This document shows, piece by piece, positions 24,877 through 35,332 of a DNA stretch of 64,000 nucleotides. Below the pieces are notes generated by a model that made no database searches, was not told the DNA's origin, and saw only the letters and a list, made by a program, of their open reading frames with translations. The DNA is taken from contig CAVQWE010000003.1 of the NCBI GenBank assembly GCA_963717385.1, positions 372,001 through 436,000 on the forward strand. Direction: 5' to 3'. Position 1 is the first letter of the stretch, and every line of letters starts with the position of its first letter. The DNA comes from Sva-07 sp963717385. Its GTDB lineage: Bacteria; Actinomycetota; Acidimicrobiia; Acidimicrobiales; Ilumatobacteraceae. The position numbers were made by a program, and so were the translations under genes.

Positions 24877-25036
24877 GTGTAGACAGACGACCTGCAGGAA
24901 ATGTGGCAAGCCGGGCTGGGCCGGCTGTGGAGCTCATGTCGAGCAAGTGCTCGGCCATGTTGCGCCCTCGGAGCGTTGCCAGTGTGACGCCGCATCGGCA
25001 TCGGCCGGCGGCCGCGGCGGTTGGTTCCGCCGCTGA
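24875..25036 (+). CDS. Cys-rich miniprotein (conserved CxxC type)
   Basis: A 53-aa protein too short for most gene callers. It starts MCRQTTCRKCGKPGWAGCG and later has HVEQVLGHV and RCQC: seven cysteines, including C-x4-C-x2-C spacing. The pattern C-TTC-CGK-x-x-WAGCG-H is one I recognise from small conserved bacterial proteins of unknown function; zinc or copper binding is likely. It begins 14 bases after the kinase stop, under its own promoter/palindrome. The tail after Cys41 is Gly/Ser/Ala-rich and ends WFRR. It converges with the very large gene at 25069. Confidence 0.75.
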   Translation: MCRQTTCRKCGKPGWAGCGAHVEQVLGHVAPSERCQCDAASASAGGRGGWFRR

Positions 25037-25068
25037 ACCATTCCGAACGACGACGAGAGCGTTCGCCG

Positions 25069-28000
25069 CTATCGGATGTCCCGGCGTGCCACGAGAACGT
25101 GAAGGTGTGCCACTCGGCCAGTGTGCTCGAAGATCTGTCGTGAGGTGTCCGGATCGAGAGCCGAGCCGTCGATCACGAGACGACTCGAGTCCTCGAGGGT
25201 GACAGTGACCGACGGTTCGGCGTCGGTCGGTTGCACGATCACGGGCACACGGCACACCGTGAACGCTGCGCTGTCGGGCGGCAGGTCGAGCAGGCCGGGT
25301 CGGCCGGCCACGTCGAGGTAGGACAACTGGCCGGGCTCGGTTCGGAACTCGCGGGCGGCGACCAGCGTCGGGGTGAAACGAATCGAACCGCGTTCGATGA
25401 CGAGCCCCAGCTCTGCCCAGCGGGTCAGGAGTTCCTCTTTGACCTGCCCGGTCATTCCCGGCTGCTGTGCGCCTGCGTGGGCCGGTGTGTGTGAGTACGG
25501 GTCGGTCGGGAATGCGCCGTACTGGGCGGCCGTCCTGTTGAACCCCAGCCCACTGCGTACTCGACCGTAGAGGCGGATCAGTTCGTCGAGCGACGCTGGT
25601 TCGGTTGTCGCCGGTGCCGCGAGAATCGACTCCTGTATCGCCAGGAGCAGCTTGGCCACCATGTGCCAGTACACCGAACCGATCCCTTCGTAGGCGTACA
25701 TCGTCGACGATCGCCCGGTGAACTGGTGGTGCTCGAAGACCGCCTCGAACAGGTCGGCGACCGCTGGTCCATGGGTGCGTGCCAGCTGCTCGAACTCGGT
25801 CCCCGCCAGCGATCCCAGTGCCAGCGCGAGGTCGGATGAGTTCTTGAAGTCGGCGCTGAAGTGGTAGCCGCCGGTCACGTCGCGCGCGACCAACAGGTCG
25901 TTGCCTGCGTCGATCAGCGCCGTCAGCAACGGGTTCGATTCGACCGACGCTGCTGGTACGCCGTTGCGGTCGAGGAATGCTGGACGGATGCGTGGCGGGT
26001 ACAGCACGAAGCTGTCGACGTCTGCTCGGTAGAGCTCGGACTCGTACATTCGCTGCACGAGGGCGACGACGTCATCGACATCGAGCAGCCCGGAGCTGAT
26101 CGTGGCGACCTGCCCCTCGAGCATCGCCGGAAGGTGGCTGACGCTGGCTCGCGTTCCCGCTTCCGAGAAGGCCACGAGGTTGTAGGCGTCGTACAGGCCG
26201 TCGCTGCGGTGGGCTGACCGCAGCGAATCGTCGAGGTGCCGGATCGAGGTGCGCAGCAGCCGACCAAGGGCGCCGGGGGAGAGCGACGAGGGTGCAGACG
26301 GACCGGTTGCGTACAGCGCTGTTCGGTACTCGTCGAAGGCGAGTCCGAGCTCGCGGACGAGCCGGGCTCGGTCCTCGTCGTCGATCAGACGGTGCGTCGA
26401 TGAGGTGTTCGTGAGCCTCGAATGCTGCGATCACGCGATCGATCCATGCGATCACGTCAGCGGAGACGGGGACCGCGTCGGTCGTTTCGCTGGTGATCTC
26501 ATCGAGCAGTTGCAGGTAGCGGCGGAGGTGGGCGAGGGTGACCATGGAGAGTCCGAATCCGGCGAGGGCGTTGTTCGCGTCGTTCCATTCCGGGCGCTGG
26601 GTGTTCATCCAGATGCCGCCGCGCGGAACCAGGTTCGACAACTTGGCAAGCGCGGGCACGAGGAGCTTCTCGAGGAGTGAGACGTGCGCCACACCGCCAT
26701 CGGAGTCGACGACCAAGCGGCCGTCGGCGCCGACTCGGCCGACCCGTTCGGCCACCCTGCTCGCGACCTGCGCGTCGAACTCGATGGTGTTCTTCGGATC
26801 GCTCACGAGCTGCTCGAACGATGCGATGCGGTACGGCACGTCGGCGAACGAATACGCCTGCCGGCCCAGCTCTGCGGTGAGCCAGATCGGGTCGTGTTCT
26901 CGCTGGGTCTGCAACAAGCGGTAGAGGTAGACGATCTGATGGTCGCCCCAGTAGCCGATCCCGCTCCACGGGTTCTCGGGTTCCAGGACCTCCCAGTCGA
27001 TCCCGTCGCTCGTGATCCGGTACGGGTTGAATCCGTCGGCGGTCGATGCGTTCAGGAACTTCGCGATGATCGACGGCAGATATGACGGATAGGTCTGGCA
27101 GAGCGCTTCCCAGTTCTGGAAGATGTCGCGCCAATTGCCCTGGTATGACAACAGTGGTGCTCCATCGGTGTCGCGAACTCGGATCGCGAACTGGTTCCAC
27201 GGTCGGCTCGGGTCGCCGTGGCGTCGCGAGAACGACAACGGCAGATACTCGTGAGCCAGTCTGACGAGCGCAGGGTCGCCGACCTGGGCGGCGCGACTGC
27301 GCAGCTCGGCCACGTCGATCGCTTCGGGAAGATCGGCGAGCCAGGCCGCATGACGGTCGGCCACTGGGCGATTGCGATCGCGGACGAACGAACCGAAGCG
27401 GTTCGAATCGACGGCGTAGCCATTGGCGAACGTGCCGCCGCGCATCACGTTGAACAAGGTGTTGGCGCCATGGTGTGCGTCGACCTTCGGCTCGCCCGTC
27501 GACTGCATGCCGTCGGCGCCGGCCACGATGTTGCGCAGCTCCGTCGTGCATGCATCGATGTCGTCGTCGATCTGCTGGGACAGATCGGCGGACGAGCGGA
27601 TCTCGGAAATGGTGCGTACGACGTCGGTATGTCGCTGCGCGACATCGGCGACGACGTGCCAGCGGTGGGTCTGTCCGGGTCGGATGTCGAGCCTGGCGTT
27701 CGCGAGGAACGAACCGGGACGTCCGGTGCGAATGGGAGGCTTCGACGAACTCCCCGCGGTCACGGAAGGTTCTGACGGCGTCGGGGTCGACGCTGTGGCG
27801 GGCCGCAGGCAGGCCGGTGCTCCAGACGGTGGTCGCTCGCAAGGCCTCGGCTGGTTCGGGCCGGTCGACGATCAAGGATTCGAGGGTGAAGATGCCGATA
27901 CCGCTCGCGTGGATCTCGCTGCGACGGTACGCATTCGCGAGATTGCTCATCGACTGCTGGAACGCCACGTCGATGCCCCAGGGCATCACATCGAGCAGCC

Positions 28001-28481
28001 CGTCGACCACCTCGACCGAAACGCGATCGCTGTCGGCGTGGGCTGTCAGCGTGACGGTGCGAACCCAACCGAATCGATCGGACGGCGCCCAGCGGTAGCG
28101 GATGGTGAGTCCGAGTTCGAGGTGCTGTTCTTCGAAGATCACCGAGTTGCCGAGCACGCTCTTGAGCAGACTGCGTCTCGTGCTCGGGCCATTCGTCGTG
28201 AACGGCTCCCACACGGTGGTCTCGCTGGGTCCGTCGACGCGGAGCACGGTGATCGGCCCGACTCGGCCGCTGAGGTGATGGAGGCGGTCGTCGGTCTCGT
28301 ACGGGAAGATGCACTGCGCTGGCTCGACCCGGCCGGCCGTCAGCCCACCTGTACTCGACAGGAACATCCACAGATCGGAGTTGCTGACCACCGTCATCAG
28401 GAACGGATCGATCTCGTCGAGCGGCGTGATGCGGAACATCTCGACACCATCCACCGATTCGATGCTCTCGGTCAGTGGCAT
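25069..28481 (-). CDS. Very large conserved protein of unknown function, frame broken twice
   Basis: Three frames join into one 1136-aa protein after removing one extra base near 27735 and one near 26389. The joined N-terminus (MPLTESIESVDG, then NSDLWMFLSSTGGL and ETDDRLHHLSG) forms a beta-rich domain of roughly 240 residues. The middle carries unusually distinctive motifs: FNVMRGG, YLPLSFSRRHGDPSRPWN, GNWRDIFQNWEAL, KFLNASTADGFNPYR and NPWSGIGYWGDHQ. The last 450 residues look alpha-helical. A beta-sandwich followed by a helical barrel with acidic and Trp-rich loops would suit a carbohydrate-active enzyme, but I cannot name the family. There is no signal peptide. GAGGAG precedes the ATG. 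Confidence 0.72.
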
Positions 28482-28655
28482 GCGTGCATCGCTCCTCGTG
28501 GTGGGTGGTCGCCAAGGGTGCTCCGCCAGGGAACGATCCCAGAGTAGGCGCGTCGATGAGTGGTCGCAGCGAACGGAGCCCCGGCCGGGGCGAAGAAGGG
28601 TTGTTGCGGCGCTGGGCGGCGAGGTACCTTCTCCCTCCCCTACGAAGGAACCACG

Positions 28656-29099
28656 ATGGCCAACTCCACACCCCCCACCTCGACGAAGCGGACGCTCGCC
28701 GTCCTGTTCGGAGCAGCGTTGGCCGCTTCGGTGGTCGCTGGCTGTGGCAGTGACAGCGACGAGGGGTCTGCCGAGCAGCGGTTCTGCGCCGCGGGCGAGG
28801 ATCTGCGCGCCGACGTCACGTCACTTGCGAGCCTGAACGTCGTGGCGTCCGGTGTCGACGGGCTGACCCAGAGCGTCGATGCGATCCGCGAGGATCTCAG
28901 CGAGATGCGAGACGCCGGAGCCGACGTGGCCTCGTCCGAGATCGAGGCCCTCGAAGCGGCAATCGACGATGTCACGTCGAGCATCAGCGACCTCGGCGGA
29001 GACCTCTCCGCGAGCAACGCTGCCTCGGTGATCACCGCAATCGGAGCTGTCGGGCCGGCAGCGACGGCTGTGTTGGGCGTCCTGACCGACACCTGCTGA
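28656..29099 (+). CDS. Small lipoprotein with helical outer domain
   Basis: A protein of 147 aa with a basic start, hydrophobic stretch and lipobox VVAGC (Cys about 30), then a helical region with heptad-like repeats (VDGLTQSVDAIREDLSEM, IEALEAAIDDVTSSISDL). The C-terminus ends in TDTC, which could pair with the Cys in RFCAAG. GAAGGA lies eight bases before the ATG, and a TACCTT -10 candidate lies at 28624-28629, so this gene has a short leader. It diverges from the 1136-aa gene; the 174-base gap holds nothing else I can name. Function unknown. Confidence 0.78.
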   Translation: MANSTPPTSTKRTLAVLFGAALAASVVAGCGSDSDEGSAEQRFCAAGEDLRADVTSLASLNVVASGVDGLTQSVDAIREDLSEMRDAGADVASSEIEALEAAIDDVTSSISDLGGDLSASNAASVITAIGAVGPAATAVLGVLTDTC

Positions 29100-29250
29100 C
29101 CTCCGTGCCCCGGCGTTCACGTGAGCGCCAACACCTTCGTTCGACGCGCCTGCTCATGCAGCCATCCACCTGGGACGAATCGACACCACTGCGCGAGGAC
29201 GGTCGTGATCCTGGCCGCCGACGGTGTCGACGGCCCCGACCCCAGCGACT

Positions 29251-29280
29251 ATTGCGATGAGAACTCGCAATTGTTATGGT
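29251..29280 (+). promoter_or_regulatory. Promoter and operator of the TetR-headed sulfatase operon
   Basis: TTGCGA (29252-29257) and TATGGT (29275-29280) are separated by 17 bases, a standard -35/-10 pair, and the -10 ends seven bases before the GTG at 29288. The -35 lies in an inverted repeat ATTGCGA-n7-TCGCAAT (29251-29271), well placed for autorepression by the TetR protein encoded downstream. The rest of the 188-base gap from 29100 shows nothing else clear. Confidence 0.62.
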
Positions 29281-29287
29281 GGCGTTC

Positions 29288-29905
29288 GTGGGGGAGCCGA
29301 CAGCACCGATCGACGGACGACATGCGCGCCGCGTACGCGGCCGCGCCACGGTGATCGACGCAGTGTTCGCACTTGCCGAGGAGGGCAAGGTCCCGATGAC
29401 GGCCGAGCTGGTCGCCGAACGTTCCGGGGTGTCGGTGGCGTCGATCTTCCGGTACTTCGACGGCCTCGACGACCTCCAGTATCAGACCTACGAGCGCTTC
29501 CGCTTCCGGTTCGCTCCGCTGATGGACGTGGTGGCCGCCGGCTCACTTGGTGATCGGATCACGAGGTTCGTGGCAACGCGGCTCGACCTGTACGAGCAGG
29601 CCGGGGCGATGATGAGGCTCGGGCGGATGCGGGCGCTCGAACACCAGGCGCTGTTGGAAGCCTCGACCGAGACCAAAGCCTCGCTTGCAACCCAGGTGCG
29701 CGGCACGTTCGCTCCGGAGACTTCCGGCACCTCACCCAGTCGGACTGCGGACCTGGTTGCCGTGATCGATGCATTCACATCGCTCGAGGCGTGGGATGTA
29801 CTGCGACGCACCCACGCACGATCTCGGACGCAGATCAACCGGAGTTGGACGCGCGGTGTCGCCGTGCTGATCGACGACTGGCAACACGAGGGGAACCCGA
29901 CATGA
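29288..29905 (+). CDS. TetR-family transcriptional regulator
   Basis: A 205-aa regulator from the GTG at 29288, favoured over the ATG at 29276 because the latter lies inside the -10 element. The N-terminal helix-turn-helix is visible in TAELVAERSGVSVASIFRYFDGLDDL (about residues 35-60); the rest is the helical ligand-binding and dimerisation domain. The sulfatase start overlaps its stop (ATGA), so the regulator and eight catabolic genes form one translationally coupled unit. The regulator probably represses its own promoter through the inverted repeat at 29251-29271 and is released by a pathway substrate. Confidence 0.88.
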   Translation: MGEPTAPIDGRHARRVRGRATVIDAVFALAEEGKVPMTAELVAERSGVSVASIFRYFDGLDDLQYQTYERFRFRFAPLMDVVAAGSLGDRITRFVATRLDLYEQAGAMMRLGRMRALEHQALLEASTETKASLATQVRGTFAPETSGTSPSRTADLVAVIDAFTSLEAWDVLRRTHARSRTQINRSWTRGVAVLIDDWQHEGNPT

Positions 29906-32167
29906 GCCGACCATCTCGCTTCGAGGGAACGATCGGGCGCACCGTCGCCGATTCCACACCGTTCTACGACGAGCCTCCGCACCCGGGCGACACGGCACCA
30001 AATGTGGTGGTCGTGCTGCTCGACGACACCGGATTCGCACAGTTCGGCTGTTTCGGTTCGACCATCGACACGCCGAACGTCGACGCACTCGCGGCCGGCG
30101 GGCTGCAGTTCACGAACTTCCACGTGACGCCACTGTGCTCGCCGACGCGGGCGTCGCTGCTCACGGGACGTTCACAACACGCCGTTGGGATGCGGGCGGT
30201 GTCGAACTTCCGCACCGGGTTCCCCAACATGCTCGGCCACATCTCGAACCATGCCGTCCACGATGGCCGAGGTCCTCGGCGGCGCGGGCTACGCCACGTT
30301 CGCCGTCGGCAAGTGGCACCTCGCGCCGATGGAACAGTGCTCGGCGGCCGGTCCGTTCGAGCAGTGGCCGCTGGGCCGCGGCTTCGACCGGTTCTACGGG
30401 TTCATGGAGGGCGAGACCGATCAGTTCCACCCCGAACTGGTCATCGACAACCACGTCGTCGGGCCGCCGGCCGGTCCGGAGGACGGCTATCACCTCTCCG
30501 AGGACCTCGTCGATCAAGCACTGCGGATGATTTCCGACAGTGTGGGCGTGCGACCCGACCGTCCGTTCTTCACCTACCTCGCGTTCGGGGCCACCCATGC
30601 ACCGCACCAGGCGCCACCGGAATACCTTGCCAAGTACCGCGGACGATTCGACGAGGGCTGGGACGTCGTGCGCCAGCGATGGTTCGAGCGGCAACTCGAA
30701 CTCGGCGTGATCCCCGAGGGGACCGAACTGGCGCCGCGCAATCCCGGTGTCGATGCGTGGGACGACCTGCCCGAGAACCAGCAGCGCCTGGCATGCCGAC
30801 TGCAGGAGGCGTTCGCTGCGTTCCTCGATCACACCGACGTGCAGATCGGTCGACTGGTCGACGGACTGCGCTCGCTCGGACAACTCGACAACACCGTGCT
30901 CATGGTGCTCGCCGACAACGGCGCGTCGCAGGAGGGCGGGCCGTTCGGGGTGATGCACGAGATGAAGTTCTTCAACGGCATCTTCGAGACCCCCGACGAG
31001 GCGGTCGAGCGCATCGATGACATCGGAGGCCCGCACAGCCACACCAACTACCCGTGGGGTTGGGCGCAGTGCGGCAACACCCCGTTCAAGTGGTACAAGC
31101 AGAACACCCACGAAGGGGGAGTGCACGTGCCGATGGTGGTGCACTGGCCCGAACGGATCTCGGGAGACGCTGCCGGGAGCCATCGTGACCAGTTCACGTT
31201 CGTGGCCGACATCGCGCCGACCATCTACGAACTCGTTGGCGTCACTGCGCCCGAGGTGTACCGGGGCGTCGAGCAGTTGCCCGTCACCGGGCGCTCGTTC
31301 GCTGCAGCGCTCGACGATGCGGACGCTCCTGCGGAGAACCAGTTGCAGTACTTCGAGATGGGCGGCAGCCGGGCGCTCGTGGCGGGGGAGTGGAAGGCGG
31401 TGTGCAAACACACCGCTGGCGCCGACTACGACACCGAGCTGTGGGAGCTGTACCACCTGGCCAGCGACTTCTCGGAGTGCCACGACCGCGCCGCCGACGA
31501 ACCCGAACGCCTGGCCGAGCTGCAAGGTCTGTGGTGGGACGAGGCGGAACGCCACGGCGTGCTGCCGCTGGACGACCGGATGTTCGAGCTGTTCGGCGCC
31601 CGGTTCCGCGACCACTCGCCGCACCCGGCGGACCGCCGCTACGTGTATCGGCCCCCGATGTCGCCGCTGCCTGGTCAGGCCTCAGCAGCCATCGCCGGTC
31701 GCAGCTTCGACCTGACGGCCCGTCTCACCAGGTCCGCCGGTGACGAGGGCGTGCTGTACGCCACTGGCACCGAGAACAGCGGCGTGTCGATCTTCGTCCA
31801 GAACGACCGTCTCGTCGTCGACTACAACGCGTTCGACGACCACACGATCCTCGAATCGCTCGACGCGCTGCCGCTCGACGATGTCGCTGTCACGGTGTCG
31901 ATCCGACGCGGACCGAGCCGGACCGGGACGATGTATGTCGCAATCGACGGCATCGCAGAACCACCGGTTGGGCTGGCGCTGTTCATGTCGATGATGTCGT
32001 CGGTGGGGCCGAGCATCGGCGAGGACCACGGTTCGCCGGTGTCGACTCGGTACACCGCCCCGTTCCCGTTCAGCGGCACGTTGCACGAGATCGAGATCCA
32101 GCTGCTGTCACGTGAGGACGCCGAAGCCCGCGACGCGATCGCCCGCGCAGAAATGAGCCGCCAATGA
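29902..32167 (+). CDS. Type I sulfatase (arylsulfatase family), frame broken once
   Basis: With one extra base removed near 30256 the gene encodes 754 aa. Type I sulfatases hydrolyse sulfate esters using a formylglycine made from Cys; here Cys79 in CSPTRASLLTGR fits the modification motif. Metal ligands Asp41-Asp42 (VVLLDDTGF) and the later Asp-Asn pair (VLADNGAS) are present, as is GKWHLAP with the active-site Lys and His. The length of about 750 matches large arylsulfatases acting on bulky or secondary alkyl sulfates. No signal peptide is seen, so it is probably cytoplasmic. It overlaps the TetR gene before it and the MBL gene after it. Confidence 0.9.
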
Positions 32168-33001
32168 GTATCGATGTCACCCTGTTGGGAACCGGCAGTC
32201 CAATGGTCGACCCCAACCGTGCCGGACCGGCAACGCTCGTGCAGGCAAGCGGCGAGCACTACCTCGTCGATTGCGGGCGTGGTGTGTTGATGCGTCTTGC
32301 TGCTGCGGGTGTGCCCGCCAACCAACTGACGGCGGTGTGCATCACGCATCTGCACAGCGACCACATCACCGATCTGAACGACGTGATCACCGCAATGTGG
32401 ATCACCACGTTCGAGCCGACCCCGCTGCGGATCATCGGGCCACCGGGCACTCGTGAGGTGATCGGCCACATCCTCGCCTCGCTCGGACCCGACATCGGAT
32501 ACCGGATTGCGCACCACGACGACTTGGTCGAAGGCCCGCTGATCGAGATCGCCGAGAGCGACGGTGTGGGGCAGCCCGACATGTCGGTTGGCGCTGTTCG
32601 GGTCACGACGAGTCCGACCGATCACCGCCCGGTCGAGCCGAGCATCGCGTTCCGGTTCGATCACGATGGTGTGGGAGTCGTCGTCGCTGGCGACACGGTT
32701 CCGTGCGAGGGGCTCGAACAAACTCTGTGCCGGTGCGCAGGCGTTGGTGCACACCGTGATCCGCAAGGACATCATCGCCAACATCCCCGTCCCCCGGTTG
32801 CAGGACACGGTCGACTACCACTCGTCGCCCGAAGAGGCCGCCCAAACCGCCGAACGGGCGGGAATGAACACGCTCGTGCTCACCCACTACGTCCCGGCCA
32901 TCCCACCCGGCGGCGGCGATGACTGGCGAGAACTCGCTGCCCAACACTTCAGCGGTCGCGTCGAGCTCGGCGACGACCTCCACCACACCACCATCACCTG
33001 A
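32164..33001 (+). CDS. Metallo-beta-lactamase-fold hydrolase (RNase Z/AtsA-like), frame broken once
   Basis: Removing one A from the run 32720-32722 gives a 278-aa protein. The core motif THLHSDHITD supplies metal-binding His and Asp residues; LLGTGSP opens the fold, AGDTVPCEGL supplies the bridging Asp, and LVLTHYVPAIPP gives a late His. This shape is shared by RNase Z, phosphodiesterases and the MBL-type alkyl/arylsulfatase AtsA. In an operon with two formylglycine sulfatases and a dehalogenase, an esterase, lactonase or sulfatase role is more likely than RNA processing. It overlaps the sulfatase by four bases (ATGA). Confidence 0.85.
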
Positions 33002-33015
33002 ACTGGAGCAACGAC

Positions 33016-33921
33016 ATGAAGACCCTGCGCACACCCGACGAACGATTCGAAGGACTCGACGGCTACCCGTTCGAGCCGCACTACGCCGAGATCGCCGACG
33101 GCGACGGTGGGTCGTTGCGGGTTCACTATCTCGACGAGGGGCCGAGCGACGCTGCGCCGGTGCTGCTGATGCACGGCGAGCCGTCGTGGAGCTACCTCTA
33201 CCGCCACATGATCCCGTTGCTCGTCGCCGCCGGTCATCGGGTGATTGCCCCTGATCTGGTCGGGTTCGGGCGCAGCGACAAGCCGACCGAGCAGAGCGAC
33301 TACACCTATGCCCGCCACGTCGAATGGATGCGTGAGCTGCTGTTCGATCACCTCGACCTCCGCGACATCACCTTCTTTGCGCAGGACTGGGGTGGTCTCG
33401 TCGGACTGCGGGTGCTGTCGCTCGGACCCGACCGATACGCCCGAGTGGCAATCGGGAACACCGGCCTGCCGACCGGACACGGCCCGGCGAGCGACGCGTT
33501 CATGGCGTGGCAGAAGTTCAGCCAGGAGACACCGGTGTTCCCGGTGGGTGACATGATCAATCGGGCGACCACCACCGAACTGAGCGAAGCGATCATCGCC
33601 GGCTACGACGCCCCGTTTCCCGACGACACCTACAAGGCGGGTGCGCGCATCTTCCCCACGCTGGTGCCGACGAGCCCTGATGATCCGGCCAGCGCCGACA
33701 ACGTCGCAGCGTGGAAGGTGCTCGAAGTCTTCGACAAGCCGTTCCTGCTGTGCTTCAGCGACAGCGACCCGGTCACCAAGGGCGGCGACGCACCGTTCTT
33801 GGCCAAGGTGCCCGGAGCGCAAGGTCAGCCGCACGTCACCATCGAGGGCGGCGGTCACTTCTTCCAGGAAGATCGGGGCCCCGAGCTCGCCGACCTCCTC
33901 ATCGGGTTCATCGGGTCCTGA
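33016..33921 (+). CDS. Haloalkane dehalogenase
   Basis: A 301-aa alpha/beta hydrolase matching the haloalkane dehalogenase family over its whole length. It replaces a carbon-bound halogen with a hydroxyl, using water. The nucleophile Asp124 sits in QDWGGL with the halide-binding Trp125 directly after it; the oxyanion segment is HGEPSW, a second Trp164 lies in the cap, the acid is probably Asp251 in FSDSDP, and the base is His281 in GGHFFQED. No signal peptide is present. It starts 14 bases after the MBL gene, and its stop overlaps the next ATG (TGATG). Epoxide hydrolase is the main alternative, but the NTGLPTG segment favours dehalogenase. Confidence 0.9.
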   Translation: MKTLRTPDERFEGLDGYPFEPHYAEIADGDGGSLRVHYLDEGPSDAAPVLLMHGEPSWSYLYRHMIPLLVAAGHRVIAPDLVGFGRSDKPTEQSDYTYARHVEWMRELLFDHLDLRDITFFAQDWGGLVGLRVLSLGPDRYARVAIGNTGLPTGHGPASDAFMAWQKFSQETPVFPVGDMINRATTTELSEAIIAGYDAPFPDDTYKAGARIFPTLVPTSPDDPASADNVAAWKVLEVFDKPFLLCFSDSDPVTKGGDAPFLAKVPGAQGQPHVTIEGGGHFFQEDRGPELADLLIGFIGS

Positions 33922-34820
33922 TGGCCGGTATCACCGTGGCAGCCGACCTCGAGTGGCGGGAGCTGAGTCGTCGCGCAGCGTTGGAGTCGCATCGCCTGAT
34001 CGGGTGGATCTACTGGGATCCTCGGGCGATCGCCAGCTACGCCGAACTCGGCGTTCCTGACGGGATCGGCTACTACATCGCCAGCCGTGGTGCCCCGCTC
34101 GGTCATGCCGGCAACGATGTGGTGACTGCGGCGTTCTATTCGATCCATCCCGACTTCGTGGCGTTCGGTCTGGATCAGTGCCGAGCGGCGACGACGTTCG
34201 AGGCGGCTGCTGCAGCGCGGGACGCGGCTGTCGTCGACGGCCTACGCGAGTACGTGCCGGAGATCTGCGACGACCTTGCTGCACTGGCCGACGATCTGTG
34301 GGCCGCAGCGGACGCATTGCCGGTGTCGGGGCGGGCGTTGTTCGCAGCAACCCGTGCGTGGCCCCGTCCGGCCGATGACCAACTGTTGTCGGCGTGGCTG
34401 GCGGTCAACTGCATCCGGGAGTGGCGGGGCGACACGCACTGGGCGATCCAGATCAACGAGGGCATCAGCGGAACCGCAGCTGGGATTCTCGACGGGGCAT
34501 GGCGGAACTACGACGGTGACTGGCTGGCGCGCAGCCGAGGCGCCGACGACGCGGCGCTCGAGGTCGGCTTTGCGGAACTCGAAGTGCGCGGATTGGCCGT
34601 TGACGGCGTGGTCACCGACGCCGGTGTCGAGTACCGCCAGCGGTTGGAGGATCGTCTCGACGACCTGACCACCGTGGCGTGGCGCAGCCTCGGCTGGGAC
34701 GCCACGCAACGATTCGTCCAGCTGATCGAACCGGTCGGGATGCGACTCGTCGAGCGGATCGACGTGACCGCAGGCCCGAATTGGATGCCTGCGGCTCGTG
34801 ATCGGGTACCACGAGCATGA
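33921..34820 (+). CDS. SCO6745-like helical protein
   Basis: A 299-aa protein that resembles the actinobacterial SCO6745 family, whose function is not established. The first 150 residues include HRLIGWIYWDP, GYYIASRGAPLGHAGNDVVTAAFYS and HPDFV; the second half has WLAVNCIREWRGDTHWA, and a predicted winged-helix-like segment follows (LAVDGVVTDAGVEYRQRLEDRLDDLT). The latter may bind DNA or a small molecule. The conserved RGDTHWA region with Arg, Asp and His could form a ligand pocket. It overlaps both neighbours by one to four bases, so it is expressed at matched levels with the dehalogenase and START-like protein. Confidence 0.68.
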   Translation: MAGITVAADLEWRELSRRAALESHRLIGWIYWDPRAIASYAELGVPDGIGYYIASRGAPLGHAGNDVVTAAFYSIHPDFVAFGLDQCRAATTFEAAAAARDAAVVDGLREYVPEICDDLAALADDLWAAADALPVSGRALFAATRAWPRPADDQLLSAWLAVNCIREWRGDTHWAIQINEGISGTAAGILDGAWRNYDGDWLARSRGADDAALEVGFAELEVRGLAVDGVVTDAGVEYRQRLEDRLDDLTTVAWRSLGWDATQRFVQLIEPVGMRLVERIDVTAGPNWMPAARDRVPRA

Positions 34821-35332
34821 GCAGCACCGAACGATCGCTCACGATCCGGGCGAACCTCACGGCGGTCTGGGATGTGCTTGCCGATTTCGATCAGCTGGCC
34901 GTCTGGGCCGACAACGCCGATCACACATGTTGGCTCGACGAGCCACATCCTGACGGCGAGATGATCGGCCGGGCACGGCGAGTGCAGGCCAAACGGGTGG
35001 TCCTCGTCGAGACGATCACCGTGTGGGAACCGCCGGCCCGGCTCGCCTACGACCTCGGCGGATTGCCGCCGGTGGTCAAGACGGCGGTCAACGAGTGGAC
35101 GCTCGCCGTCGATCCATCAGATGTCGACGCAACCATCGTCACGCTGACAACCCACGTCGACTGTGGGCAACGCCCGCCGCAACAACTGATCGCCCGATTG
35201 GTGGGCCGCCGGCTCGCCAGTGCATCTGATGTGATGCTCGCCGGGCTCGAACGACATCTCGCCAGCGGGCCAGCGGGAACTGTCACAGTAGGCCCGGCAC
35301 CGTGTGACACTTCGAAGGGAACACCCGCATGA
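34817..35332 (+). CDS. SRPBCC (START/polyketide cyclase-like) protein
   Basis: A 171-aa protein of the SRPBCC superfamily, which holds hydrophobic ligands in a deep cavity. The N-terminus SLTIRANLTAVWDVLADFDQLAVWA is the usual first strand and helix pair, and VETITVWEPPARLAYDL and TTHVDCG form the central strands. A final amphipathic helix (ARLVGRRLASASDVMLAGLERHL) closes the cavity. It may bind or present the lipophilic substrate or intermediate of the pathway. It overlaps the SCO6745-like gene and the second sulfatase by ATGA. Confidence 0.8.
   Translation: MSSTERSLTIRANLTAVWDVLADFDQLAVWADNADHTCWLDEPHPDGEMIGRARRVQAKRVVLVETITVWEPPARLAYDLGGLPPVVKTAVNEWTLAVDPSDVDATIVTLTTHVDCGQRPPQQLIARLVGRRLASASDVMLAGLERHLASGPAGTVTVGPAPCDTSKGTPA
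35282..35319 (+). repeat. 38-base dispersed element, copy 1
   Basis: This segment matches 42498-42535 at 30 of 38 positions, with a shared core CCCGGCAC and GTGTGACA. It has an internal inverted repeat TGTCACA...TGTGACA. It overlaps the last codons of the START-like gene and precedes the second sulfatase start. Confidence 0.4.

Noticed and set aside
32164..33001. RNase Z (tRNA 3' processing) assignment
   Set aside because: The fold fits, but the gene sits inside a coupled catabolic operon and lacks the flexible arm expected of a tRNA-binding RNase Z.
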